Shown here piece after piece: positions 54,039-63,657 of a DNA stretch of 64,000 bases. Position numbers and translations under genes: made by a program. Location of the stretch: the NCBI GenBank assembly GCA_023382535.1, contig JAHDWA010000005.1:218827-282826 (forward strand), read 5' to 3'. This stretch comes from Anaerolineae bacterium (GTDB lineage: Bacteria; Chloroflexota; Anaerolineae; 4572-78; J111). How positions within the stretch are numbered: position 1 is the first letter of the stretch; each line of letters begins with the position of its first letter. A model generated the notes under the pieces. The model did no database searches and had not been told where the DNA came from. It saw nothing but the letters and a program-made list of their open reading frames with translations.

Positions 54039-54521
54039 ATGACAGATACAATGCTTAAAGTCGCTGATGGGATGGTGGTTAGTTTGGATTACACCTTGCG
54101 CCTCGATGATGGGCAGGTGATTGACAGCTCAAACGGCCGGGAAGCCCTGCAGTTTCTCCAGGGGCAGGGTCAAATTATTCCGGGTCTGGAGCAGGCGCTC
54201 TATGGTATGGAGGTCGGTGAGGAAAAAGAGGTGGAAGTATCGCCGGGGGATGGCTACGGTGAAACCGACCCGGATGCCTATCAAATGGTGCCTCATGACC
54301 TGTTTCCCGCCGATATGGAACTGAGCGAGGGCATGGGCCTGCGCATGCGTGATGAGTCTGGGCAGCCGCTGGAAGCCTATGTCGCCAACGTTAGCCCGGA
54401 CGGCGTGCTGCTTGATTTCAACCACCCCCTGGCGGGTGAGACATTGTATTTCCACGTGAAAATTGCCGACCTGCGGCCAGGGACCCGAGAAGAACTGGAT
54501 CACGGCCACGTGCATAACTAA
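54039..54521 (+). CDS. slyD: SlyD-like FKBP-type peptidyl-prolyl cis-trans isomerase
   Basis: 160 residues. The FKBP half-domains DGMVVSLDYTLRLDDGQVID and ALYGMEVGEEKEVEVSPGDG enclose the chaperone 'insert-in-flap' region (YGETDPDAYQMVP to DGVLLDFNHPLAGETLYFHV). This is the SlyD arrangement. It catalyses proline isomerisation and holds unfolded chains in the cytoplasm. The short His-containing tail HGHVHN is a reduced form of the long metal-binding tail seen in enterobacteria. Confidence 0.93.
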   Translation: MTDTMLKVADGMVVSLDYTLRLDDGQVIDSSNGREALQFLQGQGQIIPGLEQALYGMEVGEEKEVEVSPGDGYGETDPDAYQMVPHDLFPADMELSEGMGLRMRDESGQPLEAYVANVSPDGVLLDFNHPLAGETLYFHVKIADLRPGTREELDHGHVHN

Positions 54522-54549
54522 AAATCGCCCAACTTTATTCTGGAAAATA

Positions 54550-54589
54550 AAAGAGGAGTTCCGCCCTAGAGGCCGAACTCCTCTTTTTG
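54550..54589 (+). terminator. Rho-independent terminator of slyD
   Basis: AAGAGGAGTTC, a 13-base loop, GAACTCCTCTT and then TTT. Confidence 0.9.
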
Positions 54590-54611
54590 TTAGCGTTTGG
54601 GATGGAAATTT

Positions 54612-54772
54612 TATCTAACTCAAGTTGCCATCTACAGGCGAAAAATCATCCTGAGTGGGCGTAAGCGCGTATCGAAGGGTGATTTTTCGCCGCAGACACT
54701 CTTCGCTACGCCTTTTCAAGGCTACTCAGGATGCTTGCGGCGAAAGGTAGCAACTTGGGTCATCTAATAGAT
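54612..54772. repeat. Large imperfect inverted repeat ahead of the cyclase gene
   Basis: ACTCAAGTTGCCATCT near 54619 mirrors TAGCAACTTGGGTCATCT near 54748. GGCGAAAAATCATCCTGAGT mirrors ACTCAGGATGCTTGCGGCG, and GGTGATTTTTCGCC sits in the middle. The open frame upstream of the cyclase start runs through it. Confidence 0.75.
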
Positions 54773-54868
54773 GAAGTCGTCCTGACAGGGGCTCAACCAT
54801 CTCAGCGCATTGACGATTACCGCCAACGGTGTTACCATAGGGCTTATTTCCATCGAAAGCATTCAATT

Positions 54869-57800
54869 GTGGACTCCCTAGAGGTTTTTATCCCCCCCGA
54901 CCGCCGCCAGGCTCTGGCCAGGGGTGAGGTCCTACCCAATCGGGCGCAAGGGGTGGTCCTATTGGCCGATATCTCCGGCTTTACCCCGTTGACCGACACC
55001 CTCGTGCAGGAGTTGGGTCCCCGCCGGGGCATTGATGAATTGACCCAACAGCTCAACCGTGTTTACGATGCCCTGATTGCCGAAGTGGAGCGGTATGGCG
55101 GCAGCGTCATCTTTTTCAGCGGCGACGCCATCACCTGCTGGTTCGCAGGAAAGGCGGAAGGCGGAAGGACTGCCGAGCGTAAGCTCGGCGAGGATGAAGA
55201 CACCCTTCATTCCTCATCTTTCTGGGCCGTGGCCTGTGCCTTGGAGATGCAGCAAGCCATGCAGTCCTTTGTCGCCCTCACCACCCCCTCCGGCGCGGTC
55301 GTCTCACTGGCCATCAAGGTCGCCATCACCGCCGGTCCGGCGCGCCGCTTCCTGGTCGGCGACCCACAGCTTCAACTGCTGGATGTGCTGGCCGGCCAAA
55401 CCCTGGACCGCATGGCCCGCATTGAACGCCTGGCCCAAAAAGGCGAAACCCTGGTCAGTGGGGAAGTAGTGGCTCACCTGGGCGAAAGGCTTCAGATTGC
55501 GGAATGGCGCAGTGAATTGGAGGCTGAGGCTGAGCCTAAAATAAGCGCTGCCGTCATCACCGGATTGACCCTCCAATCTTCCAATCTTCCACCCTTCCAA
55601 TCCTCCCCTCCACCCCTCCTCTCCACCCCTCCCCTCACCGAAGCCCAGACGCGCCCCTGGCTGCTGGCCCCCGCTTACGAGCGTCTCAAGGCAGGTGGCG
55701 GACATTTCCTGGCTGAACTGCGCACGGCCATCGCCCTGTTCCTTAGCTTTCAGGGAATAGATTATGACCGCGATGATGCCGCCGGCGAAAAGCTGGATGC
55801 CTATATTCGCTGGGTGCAGCATATTCTGGCCCGCTACGAGGGTAACATTCTGCAACTGACCATCGGCGACAAGGGGAGCTACCTCTACATCAGCTTTGGT
55901 GCGCCTGTAGCCCATGGCGACGACGCCAGCCGCGCCGTGGCTACCGCCCTGGAACTGCGCACCCCGCCTCCCGAACTGAATTTTATCACCCAGACTCAAA
56001 TCGGCCTCAGCCAGGGCCGCATGCGGGCCGGCGCTTATGGCAGCCAGACTCGCCGGACCTACGGGGTGCTGGGCAGTGAAGCGAATATCGCCGCCCGGCT
56101 GATGAGCAAAGCAAAGCCGGGGCAGGTCTTGATCAGCAAACATGTGGCCGAGGCCGCTGCCAAAAATTTTCAGTTTACTTATTTGGAGACCACGCCGGTT
56201 AAAGGTCGAACGGAACCCATCCCGGTTTTCGAGGTTGCCGGCCGGCGCGGTAAGCCGCCCACCGGACCACTCCTGCCCGAACTTAACCCGTTCCTTTACC
56301 CCCACTCTTTTGATCTGTCCGGCCCGAAACCCGCAGCCACTTCTGCCCTCACTCCGACCCCGATGATTGGCCGGAACGCCGAACGAAGGCTGCTGGCCGG
56401 TCAAGTACAGGCTTTAGCCCGCGGGGGTAGCGGCGGGACGATTCTCATTGAGGGTGAGGCCGGCATTGGCAAATCCCGGCTGGTGGCCGATTTGCTGGAA
56501 CAAGCCCGCCGCCAGGGTTTGACCTGCCTGTTTGGCGGCGGCGATGCCATCGAGCAGTCCACTCCCTACCATGCCTGGCGGCCCATTTTCCGCCAGCTTT
56601 TCAAGCTCGATGCCCGGCCCGATACCAACACGATTGCCCGGCGCAGCCATGTCCTGGCGCTCTTGCCTGATGTCCCGGAATTGCTGCGGCTGGCTCCCCT
56701 CCTCAACAGCGTCCTGCCGCTGGGTCTCCAGGAAAACGACCTGACCCGCCAGATGAGCGGCCAGACGCGGGCCGATAACACCCGCAATTTGCTGCTCGCC
56801 TTGCTCCAACAGGCGACCACTCAATCACCCACCCTGATCATTTTGGAAGATGCCCACTGGCTCGACTCGGCCTCGTGGGTCCTGGCTCGCCTGGTCAGCC
56901 GGCAGGTACAGCGGGTCCTGCTGGTGGTGGTCGCCCGCCCCTTGACCGCTCCCCTGCATGCTGAGTACAACCAACTGCTGCTGGAGCCTGCTGTTCAACG
57001 GCTTAAGCTGGAGGCCCTGTCGCCGGAGGAAATCGTGGCCCTCGTCTGCCAGCGCCTGAGCGCAAAATCCTTGCCCGAACCCGTCTCGGCCCTCATCCGG
57101 GCCAAGGCCGAAGGCCACCCCTTTTTCAGCGAGGAACTGGCTTACGCCCTGCGCGACGCCGGCCTGATTCATCTGGCCGGGGGCGAATGTCAGCTTGCCT
57201 CCGAGACCAACGCCTTTAGCGAACTGAGCCTGCCTGACACCGTTGAAGAAGTTATTACCAGCCGCATTGACCACCTTAGTCCGCCCCAACAGCTCATTCT
57301 CAAAATAGCCAGCGTGATTGGACGCACTTTTCTGGTTGAACTGCTGCGTGACATCCACCCCATCGAAGCGGATAAGCCCCAGTTACCCGCCCAGCTCACA
57401 GTCCTGGCCCACCTGGATATTACCCGCCTCGACACGCCGGAACCCCATCTGGCTTATACCTTCAAGCACGCCATCACCCAGGAGGTCACCTACAATCTGA
57501 TGTTATTCGATCAGCGGCGGGAACTGCACCGGGCGGTGGCCGAGTGGTTCGAGCGTACTTACACCGGCAATTTGCTGCCGTTTTACCCATTGCTGGCCTA
57601 TCATTGGAGCCAGGCCATTGGCAGCCGGTTCAACGGCGCCTCGGCGGCCAAAGCCATTGATTATCTGGAAAAAGCCGGAGAGCAGGCCCTGCGCAGCTAC
57701 GCCAACCAGGAAGCGGTGCGTTTTTTGGGCCAGGCCGTGGCTATTTCAGAGTCACGATTTAATATGAGGCGGGGGGGTAGAGGACTGCCAGCGCGGAGCG

Positions 57801-59287
57801 CCAGGCGGGAGGAGCAAGGGAGAGATATTTCCTCTGCTCCCCTGCGGCGATCTCGATGGGAGCGGCAGTTGGGCGAGGCCTATCTGGGCTTGGGTCAACT
57901 GGCCGAGAGCCGGGAGCACCTGGAACGAGCCGTGGCCCTGCTGGGCTGGCCCCAGCCCAAGCAGCAGTTCAAACAGATCACCAGTCTGTTGGGGCAACTT
58001 TTGCAGCAAATTTCACATCGCTTATGGCCGGCCAACCTGGCTCACACCGATCCAGAGCGACAATCTGTCTTGCTAGAAGCCGCCCGAACTTACGAACGGC
58101 TGGGAGAAATACATTACTGGTCTAACGAGACTTTCCCGGCGATCTATGCCGCTGTGCGCACGCTGAACCTGGCTGAACGGGCCGGGCCATCGCCGGAGCT
58201 GGCCCGCGCTTATGCCAATATGTGCCTGGTAGCCGGTTTCGCTGCGTTGCGCTCCCTGGCCGACGCTTACAGCCGGCGCGCTCTAGCCGTTGCCCAGGAG
58301 GTGCAACACCACCCGGCCCTGGCCTGGGTGGTGGAGCTGACCGGCGTCTATGCTATTGGCGTCGGTCAGTGGGTCAAAGCCAATGAGACCTTGCGGCAGG
58401 GCGCGCGGGTCGCTCAACAACTGGAAGACCGCCGCCGCTGGGAAGAATGTACGACGGCTTTGGGCGACATCTCCTTTTTCCAGGGTAAGTTTGCCGAGAG
58501 TTTAAGTATGTGGCCTGAGGTTTTGGCCTCGGCCCGCCGCCGGGGCGATACCCAGGCCCAGTCCTGGGGGCTGGCCGGGCAGCTCAGAAGCTTGTTAGCT
58601 CTGGGTGAGCAGCGGACGGAGCAGGCGTTAACCACCTTACAGACGCTGGAAAACGTGGTCCGCGACGATATCGGCAGCGCCGACAAAATCAATTCGTATG
58701 GAGTTATTGCCTTACTGCGTTGGCGTCTGGGCCAATCCGAACTGGCGCAGTCCGCCGCAGCAGAAGGCGTCACCTGGATTGGCCGCTCGTCGCCAACAGG
58801 TTATGGTATCATCCACGGCTACAACAACGTGGCCGAAGTATGTCTGGCCTTGTGGGAAGCGGAGGAGGGGTTGGGAGTCGGGGGTTGGGGGTCAGAAAGC
58901 CAAAATCGAAAATCTCGCCAGGGGCACACAAGCGAAATCCAAAATCTAAAATCAAATGTCTGGCAGGCTTGTCAAGCTTTGCGCCAGTATGCCCGCGCTT
59001 TTCCCAGCGGCCGGCCTCGGGCCTGGCTGTGGCAGGGCTTATATGATTGGCTGTCGGGTCAGCCGAACAAAGCATACGCAGCCTGGCGCAAGAGCCTGGC
59101 CGCGGCGGAACGGCTGGCGATGCCGTATGAACAGGCTCTGGCCCTGTATGAAATGGGCCGCCACTTACCCGCCGCAGACCCCAACCGGCGCACTCACCTC
59201 ACCCGCGCCGCCGAAATCTTCCGCCAGCTCAACGCTATGTATGATCTAAGCCGGATACAGGCAGTTTTAAACGTGTCTCCCCGATGA
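54869..59287 (+). CDS. Soluble adenylyl cyclase-like protein: two class III cyclase domains, NTPase and TPR region
   Basis: About 1473 residues from GTG 54869. Cyclase domain 1 opens with VVLLADISGFTPLTDTLV (metal Asp) and has VIFFSGDAITCWFAG (second metal Asp). Cyclase domain 2 (about 55660-56260) has IGDKGSYLYISFGAPV and RRTYGVLGSEANIAARLM. A STAND-type NTPase follows with Walker A EGEAGIGKSR and Walker B LIILEDAHWLDS, then a long helical TPR-like C-terminus. The order matches mammalian soluble adenylyl cyclase (ADCY10). It would make cAMP in the cytoplasm. At least four linkers are encoded by short tandem repeats. An ATG at 54731 lies inside a repeat and is less likely. Confidence 0.88.
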   Translation: MDSLEVFIPPDRRQALARGEVLPNRAQGVVLLADISGFTPLTDTLVQELGPRRGIDELTQQLNRVYDALIAEVERYGGSVIFFSGDAITCWFAGKAEGGRTAERKLGEDEDTLHSSSFWAVACALEMQQAMQSFVALTTPSGAVVSLAIKVAITAGPARRFLVGDPQLQLLDVLAGQTLDRMARIERLAQKGETLVSGEVVAHLGERLQIAEWRSELEAEAEPKISAAVITGLTLQSSNLPPFQSSPPPLLSTPPLTEAQTRPWLLAPAYERLKAGGGHFLAELRTAIALFLSFQGIDYDRDDAAGEKLDAYIRWVQHILARYEGNILQLTIGDKGSYLYISFGAPVAHGDDASRAVATALELRTPPPELNFITQTQIGLSQGRMRAGAYGSQTRRTYGVLGSEANIAARLMSKAKPGQVLISKHVAEAAAKNFQFTYLETTPVKGRTEPIPVFEVAGRRGKPPTGPLLPELNPFLYPHSFDLSGPKPAATSALTPTPMIGRNAERRLLAGQVQALARGGSGGTILIEGEAGIGKSRLVADLLEQARRQGLTCLFGGGDAIEQSTPYHAWRPIFRQLFKLDARPDTNTIARRSHVLALLPDVPELLRLAPLLNSVLPLGLQENDLTRQMSGQTRADNTRNLLLALLQQATTQSPTLIILEDAHWLDSASWVLARLVSRQVQRVLLVVVARPLTAPLHAEYNQLLLEPAVQRLKLEALSPEEIVALVCQRLSAKSLPEPVSALIRAKAEGHPFFSEELAYALRDAGLIHLAGGECQLASETNAFSELSLPDTVEEVITSRIDHLSPPQQLILKIASVIGRTFLVELLRDIHPIEADKPQLPAQLTVLAHLDITRLDTPEPHLAYTFKHAITQEVTYNLMLFDQRRELHRAVAEWFERTYTGNLLPFYPLLAYHWSQAIGSRFNGASAAKAIDYLEKAGEQALRSYANQEAVRFLGQAVAISESRFNMRRGGRGLPARSARREEQGRDISSAPLRRSRWERQLGEAYLGLGQLAESREHLERAVALLGWPQPKQQFKQITSLLGQLLQQISHRLWPANLAHTDPERQSVLLEAARTYERLGEIHYWSNETFPAIYAAVRTLNLAERAGPSPELARAYANMCLVAGFAALRSLADAYSRRALAVAQEVQHHPALAWVVELTGVYAIGVGQWVKANETLRQGARVAQQLEDRRRWEECTTALGDISFFQGKFAESLSMWPEVLASARRRGDTQAQSWGLAGQLRSLLALGEQRTEQALTTLQTLENVVRDDIGSADKINSYGVIALLRWRLGQSELAQSAAAEGVTWIGRSSPTGYGIIHGYNNVAEVCLALWEAEEGLGVGGWGSESQNRKSRQGHTSEIQNLKSNVWQACQALRQYARAFPSGRPRAWLWQGLYDWLSGQPNKAYAAWRKSLAAAERLAMPYEQALALYEMGRHLPAADPNRRTHLTRAAEIFRQLNAMYDLSRIQAVLNVSPR
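55150..55215. repeat. In-frame repeat in cyclase domain 1
   Basis: AAGGCGG heptamers and a CCGAGCGTAAGCTCGG palindrome encode about 20 residues (KAEGGRTAERKLGEDED) between the second metal motif and the helix ACALEMQQAM. Confidence 0.7.
55572..55640. repeat. In-frame pyrimidine-rich octamer repeat between the cyclase domains
   Basis: CCAATCTT-type 8-mers, drifting to CCCCTCC units, encode a Ser/Pro/Leu linker (SSNLPPFQSSPPPLLSTPP) between cyclase domains 1 and 2. Confidence 0.8.
57762..57852. repeat. In-frame repeat in the NTPase-TPR junction of the cyclase
   Basis: A G-rich run, GGAGCGCC-type words and an imperfect GGGAGGAGCAAGGG/CCTCTGCTCCCCTG inverted pair encode an Arg/Gly-rich stretch (RRGGRGLPARSARREEQGRD). 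Confidence 0.6.
58866..58960. repeat. In-frame heptamer repeat in the TPR region of the cyclase
   Basis: GGGGTTG, GGAGTCG, GGGGTTG heptamers and then CCAAAAT, CTAAAAT units encode about 32 residues (GLGVGGWGSESQNRKS and EIQNLKSN) between two helices. Confidence 0.8.
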
Positions 59288-59637
59288 TACCAGCTATGAA
59301 AGTAAATCTGGATTTGGAATTCAGAATATTATTTGTGGCAATTGCAATAACGTTTCTGGTAATTGTAGTTGGCGGTACCCTTCAGTACCACAAGAATCTT
59401 ATGAGCAAACGTGCTTTTTTGTATGTATTTATTCCTGTATCAGTATTACCCAGTTCGGTAGCTATGACATATATCGCTTGGCCCGGTAACACTTTAAATT
59501 TAGTTACAAGGTTATTGATTGCGCTACTTGTTCAGACATTGGTTATGATACAAGTTTATTTTATCTCATTTCCTTTATTCAAGGCGATGATGCCGAGGGT
59601 TAAAGAATACTTTGAAGATAATGAGAAAATGAAGTAA
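59284..59637 (+). CDS. Small hypothetical membrane protein (117 residues)
   Basis: Three hydrophobic segments (about 12-32, 43-63 and 73-98) suggest a small integral membrane protein; the charged C-terminus (MPRVKEYFEDNEKMK) would be cytoplasmic. No family is recognised. The ATG overlaps the cyclase stop as ATGA, so the two are translationally coupled. The base composition is far more AT-rich than the cyclase gene, which suggests a separate origin. Confidence 0.6.
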   Translation: MIPAMKVNLDLEFRILFVAIAITFLVIVVGGTLQYHKNLMSKRAFLYVFIPVSVLPSSVAMTYIAWPGNTLNLVTRLLIALLVQTLVMIQVYFISFPLFKAMMPRVKEYFEDNEKMK

Positions 59638-59644
59638 GAACCGC

Positions 59645-59692
59645 TCTTTTCTAGCTTCATCCTTCCGCCTTCATTCCTCATCCTTCCCAACG
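59645..59692. repeat. TTCATCC-type heptamer repeat
   Basis: Units TCATCCT, TCCGCCT, TCATTCC, TCATCCT fill the 57-bp gap between the small membrane protein gene and the convergent Crp gene. Confidence 0.65.
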
Positions 59693-59694
59693 GG

Positions 59695-60447
59695 CTACCA
59701 GCCCGCCTCACCCACATTCGCCTCAATGCGGCTGTCCCGTTCGGCCCGGGCGCGGGGTAGATCGAGGATTATAATTTTGCCGGCCTCGTAAGCGACAAGG
59801 CCCCGCTTTTGCCAGTCGCGCAGCAGCCGGTTCACCCATTCCCGCCGCGCCCCTACCAGCGAGGCCAAATCGGTCTGGTTCAGGGCCAGGTCGAGCACAT
59901 AGCGTTTCCCGGCCTCCTCTTCCTGGCCGAACTGTTCGTTGTAAAGCAGTAAAATGTGCAGCAGCCGGCCCGCCGCGTCGTACTGGGCAATGGTTTCGGC
60001 GTAAGCTGCCGTCCAGCGCACCCGGCTGGCCAGCAGCCGGGTCATGCCCAGGGCCAAATCCGGCATCTGGCGCAGATGGTGCAGAAATTTATCCTGAGGC
60101 ATCACCAGCAGGTCAGCCGCTTCGATGGCCTTGGCCGTAGCCGAGCGCGGTTCGCTGTCTACTACGGCGAACTCGCCGATGACGCTGCCCGTCGAGTAGA
60201 GGGCAATGGTTGTCTCGGCGCCGGAGGGACTGATGCGGAAGATACGCACTTTGCCCCGCATAACCAGGTACAACTCGCGGCTGGTATCCCCCTGGCGAAA
60301 GATAATTTCATCTTTGCTGTATTCTTTGGGATGAAAGTCGCCAACCAGGGCGGCCAGCTCAGCTTCGCTCAAACCGGCAAAGAGAAACACCTGTTTGAGA
60401 AAAGCGATTCTTCTTGACAGCACTTCTTGGCGGGAGGATGAACGCAA
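59695..60447 (-). CDS. Crp/Fnr family transcriptional regulator
   Basis: 250 residues. The N-terminal cyclic-nucleotide-binding fold (FLFAGLSEAELAALV, IIFRQGDTSRELYLVMRGKV, then GSVIGEFAVVDSEPRSATAKA) has the phosphate-binding-cassette pattern GEFAxxDxxxRSAT, close to cAMP-binding members. A long dimer helix leads to the winged helix (LNQTDLASLVGARREWVNRLLRDW). The adjacent adenylyl-cyclase-like gene makes cAMP a plausible ligand. The TTG start has GAGGGGG 5 bases upstream. No Fnr-type N-terminal cysteines are present. Confidence 0.93.
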   Translation of the reverse strand: MRSSSRQEVLSRRIAFLKQVFLFAGLSEAELAALVGDFHPKEYSKDEIIFRQGDTSRELYLVMRGKVRIFRISPSGAETTIALYSTGSVIGEFAVVDSEPRSATAKAIEAADLLVMPQDKFLHHLRQMPDLALGMTRLLASRVRWTAAYAETIAQYDAAGRLLHILLLYNEQFGQEEEAGKRYVLDLALNQTDLASLVGARREWVNRLLRDWQKRGLVAYEAGKIIILDLPRARAERDSRIEANVGEAGW

Positions 60448-60463
60448 TGGACCCCCTCAAGAA

Positions 60464-61808
<1,345 letters not shown>

Positions 61809-61837
61809 TTACTCCTTGTGGTAGTGATTAATCAGTG

Positions 61838-61914
61838 AAGAGGCGAGGAGGCGTGACGCGAGGAGGCGAAAGGCAGATCATTGTCGCCTCGTCGTTTGTT
61901 CGCCCCCTTCCTTC
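61838..61914. repeat. GAGGCGA-type repeat with inverted right arm upstream of eno
   Basis: AGGCGAGG and AGGCGTGA units are followed by GTCGCCTCGTC and TTCGCCCCCTT as an inverted arm. The gap 61806-62017 holds no gene. Confidence 0.7.
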
Positions 61915-62017
61915 AATTAAATGTCTATCTTACACGTAAATAATAACTTCGGCAATTCATTAATGGAGCCAAAACAAAGTTGGTTTTTGCCCAAAAGTTG
62001 TGGTAGAAGGCATAATA

Positions 62018-63160
62018 ATGTCCATGCTAAAGATTTTTCAGTGGATTTTACCGGTCACGCTCATCGCCTTTCTGCCGGCCTGCAGCCAGCGAGCGATTGT
62101 AACCGAATTGACAGGCTCGGCTACGCCTGCGCCGGTCGTTAAACTCGCCGACACGCCCACCTCGCTACCCCCCACGCCCACCCGCACTCCTCAACCGACC
62201 GCAACGCCCGCGCCTACCTCGACCTTTACTCCCAGCCCGACGGCCACCTCCACGCCCACCGTCACCCCCACCCCGACCGCCACCCCCACTCCCGACCCTT
62301 ACGCCGGGTTGACCATCGCCGATTTGTCCGCTCGCACTTATGGCGGCGGAGAGCTAAAAATCGAAGAAGTACTGGCTGCCACCGACGCCTTCACCCGCAG
62401 TCTGGTCAGCTACCCCAGCGAAGGGCTGACCCTCTACGGTTTTATGAACACCCCGCCTGGCGCTGGTCCCTTCCCGGTGGCGCTGGTCATGCATGGCTAC
62501 ATCTCGCCGGAGCAGTATAACACCCTCGCCTATACCACGCGCTACGCCGACGCCCTGGCCCGCGCCGGCTTCCTGGTCATCCATCCCAACTACCGCAACT
62601 ACCCTCCTTCGGATGAAGGACCTGACCTGTTCCGGGCGAATCAGGCGGTGGACGCGCTGAATCTGATCGCCATCATCAAAGCCCAGGTGGGCCGGCCTGG
62701 CCCCTTACAGTTGGCCGATGCCAGCTTCGTCGGCATGCTCGGCCACAGCATGGGCGGCGGTATTACCCTCAGAACTATCACCATCAGCGATGCCGTGCAG
62801 GCGGCCGTTCTTTACGGCGCAATGAGCGGCGACGAGCAGCGCAACTACGAGAAGATCGCCGAGTGGTCAGGTAGAGGGCGCGGGCTGGAGGAACTCCAAG
62901 CCTCTCCTGAAGACATGCAGCGCATCTCGCCGATATTTTTCCTGGATCGCATCACTGCGCCCGTGAGTATCCATCACGGCGACTACGACGGCACCGTCCC
63001 ACCGGCCTGGTCGGAAGAGCTGTGTCAAAAGCTGCAGGCCTTGAACAAGGTGGTCGAGTGCTTCACCTACCCCGGCCAGCCCCACACTTTCCAGGGTGAA
63101 GGCGATCAACTTTTCATGCAGCGAGTAGTTGATTTTTTTAACCGGATTCGCGGAAAGTAA
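62018..63160 (+). CDS. Lipoprotein alpha/beta hydrolase (dienelactone-hydrolase/prolyl-oligopeptidase-like)
   Basis: About 380 residues. A signal peptide ends in the lipobox LPAC (near residue 20), followed by about 60 residues of Thr-Pro repeats that span the envelope. The hydrolase domain has [14 protein letters not shown] (oxyanion region), the nucleophile elbow GHSMGGG, the acid in [11 protein letters not shown] and the base His in [10 protein letters not shown]. It would cleave an ester or peptide outside the cell. ATG 62018 has AGAAGG 7 bases upstream. It shares the Thr-Pro linker design with the lipoprotein at 23301. Confidence 0.87.
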   Translation: MSMLKIFQWILPVTLIAFLPACSQRAIVTELTGSATPAPVVKLADTPTSLPPTPTRTPQPTATPAPTSTFTPSPTATSTPTVTPTPTATPTPDPYAGLTIADLSARTYGGGELKIEEVLAATDAFTRSLVSYPSEGLTLYGFMNTPPGAGPFPVALVMHGYISPEQYNTLAYTTRYADALARAGFLVIHPNYRNYPPSDEGPDLFRANQAVDALNLIAIIKAQVGRPGPLQLADASFVGMLGHSMGGGITLRTITISDAVQAAVLYGAMSGDEQRNYEKIAEWSGRGRGLEELQASPEDMQRISPIFFLDRITAPVSIHHGDYDGTVPPAWSEELCQKLQALNKVVECFTYPGQPHTFQGEGDQLFMQRVVDFFNRIRGK

Positions 63161-63180
63161 GGTTTAACTTCGCAGTAGCT

Positions 63181-63492
63181 ATGGAGGATGCAGCCGTGGG
63201 CTCCCCAACGGAGGCAAAAACGCTCCGTGCCCATGTTTTCATTTCGGGCCGGGTGCAGGGAGTCAGTTTTCGCTGGTTTACCCAACGCAAAGCCCAGGAG
63301 TTGGGGCTGACCGGCTGGGTCCGTAATCTGTGGGACGGCCGGGTTGAGGCGGTGTTCGAAGGCGAGGCCGGGGCAGTCCGGCAAGCCGTGGCCTGGTGTC
63401 ACGCCGGCGAGCCGCCCGCCCGCGTCAGCGATGTTGACGTGACCTACGCCCCGTTCACCGGCGAATTTCGCAGCTTTCGTGTGACTGGGTGA
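63181..63492 (+). CDS. acyP: Acylphosphatase
   Basis: 103 residues. The catalytic segment [16 protein letters not shown] supplies the phosphate-binding loop and Arg, and [17 protein letters not shown] supplies the catalytic Asn. It hydrolyses acyl phosphates in the cytoplasm. The first 15 residues precede the conserved region, so a later start is possible, but no better ribosome site is seen. Confidence 0.94.
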   Translation: MEDAAVGSPTEAKTLRAHVFISGRVQGVSFRWFTQRKAQELGLTGWVRNLWDGRVEAVFEGEAGAVRQAVAWCHAGEPPARVSDVDVTYAPFTGEFRSFRVTG

Positions 63493-63494
63493 GG

Positions 63495-63590
63495 CGAAGA
63501 AGAGTTGAAGATAGAGAATAGAAGATGGAAGATAGTCCTCCTCTATTTGCTATCTTCTACCCTCTATCTTCTATCCCTCATTCTTCACCT
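63495..63590. repeat. GAAGATA / CTATCTT inverted heptamer repeat
   Basis: Units GAAGATA, GAGAATA, GAAGATG, GAAGATA form the left arm and CTATCTT, CTACCCT, CTATCTT, CTATCCC the right arm. It lies between acyP and the ArsR-type promoter and could fold as a terminator-like hairpin. Confidence 0.8.
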
Positions 63591-63594
63591 CCTC

Positions 63595-63640
63595 TTGACA
63601 GGCTCTTTTTTTTGAGGTAATATATGAGCAAGTATTCATA
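63595..63640 (+). promoter_or_regulatory. Consensus promoter with overlapping ArsR/SmtB-type operator
   Basis: TTGACA (63595-63600), a 17-bp spacer and TAATAT (63618-63623). The imperfect inverted repeat TATGA-N8-TCATA (63623-63640) overlaps the -10 and start point, the usual place for a metal-responsive repressor to block transcription. Confidence 0.75.
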
Positions 63641-63657
63641 CGTTGTTGAGATAAAGA

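Noticed and set aside
61921..62142. 73-codon frame ahead of and overlapping the lipoprotein hydrolase gene
   Set aside because: It overlaps the signal-peptide region of the real gene in another frame and has no ribosome site.
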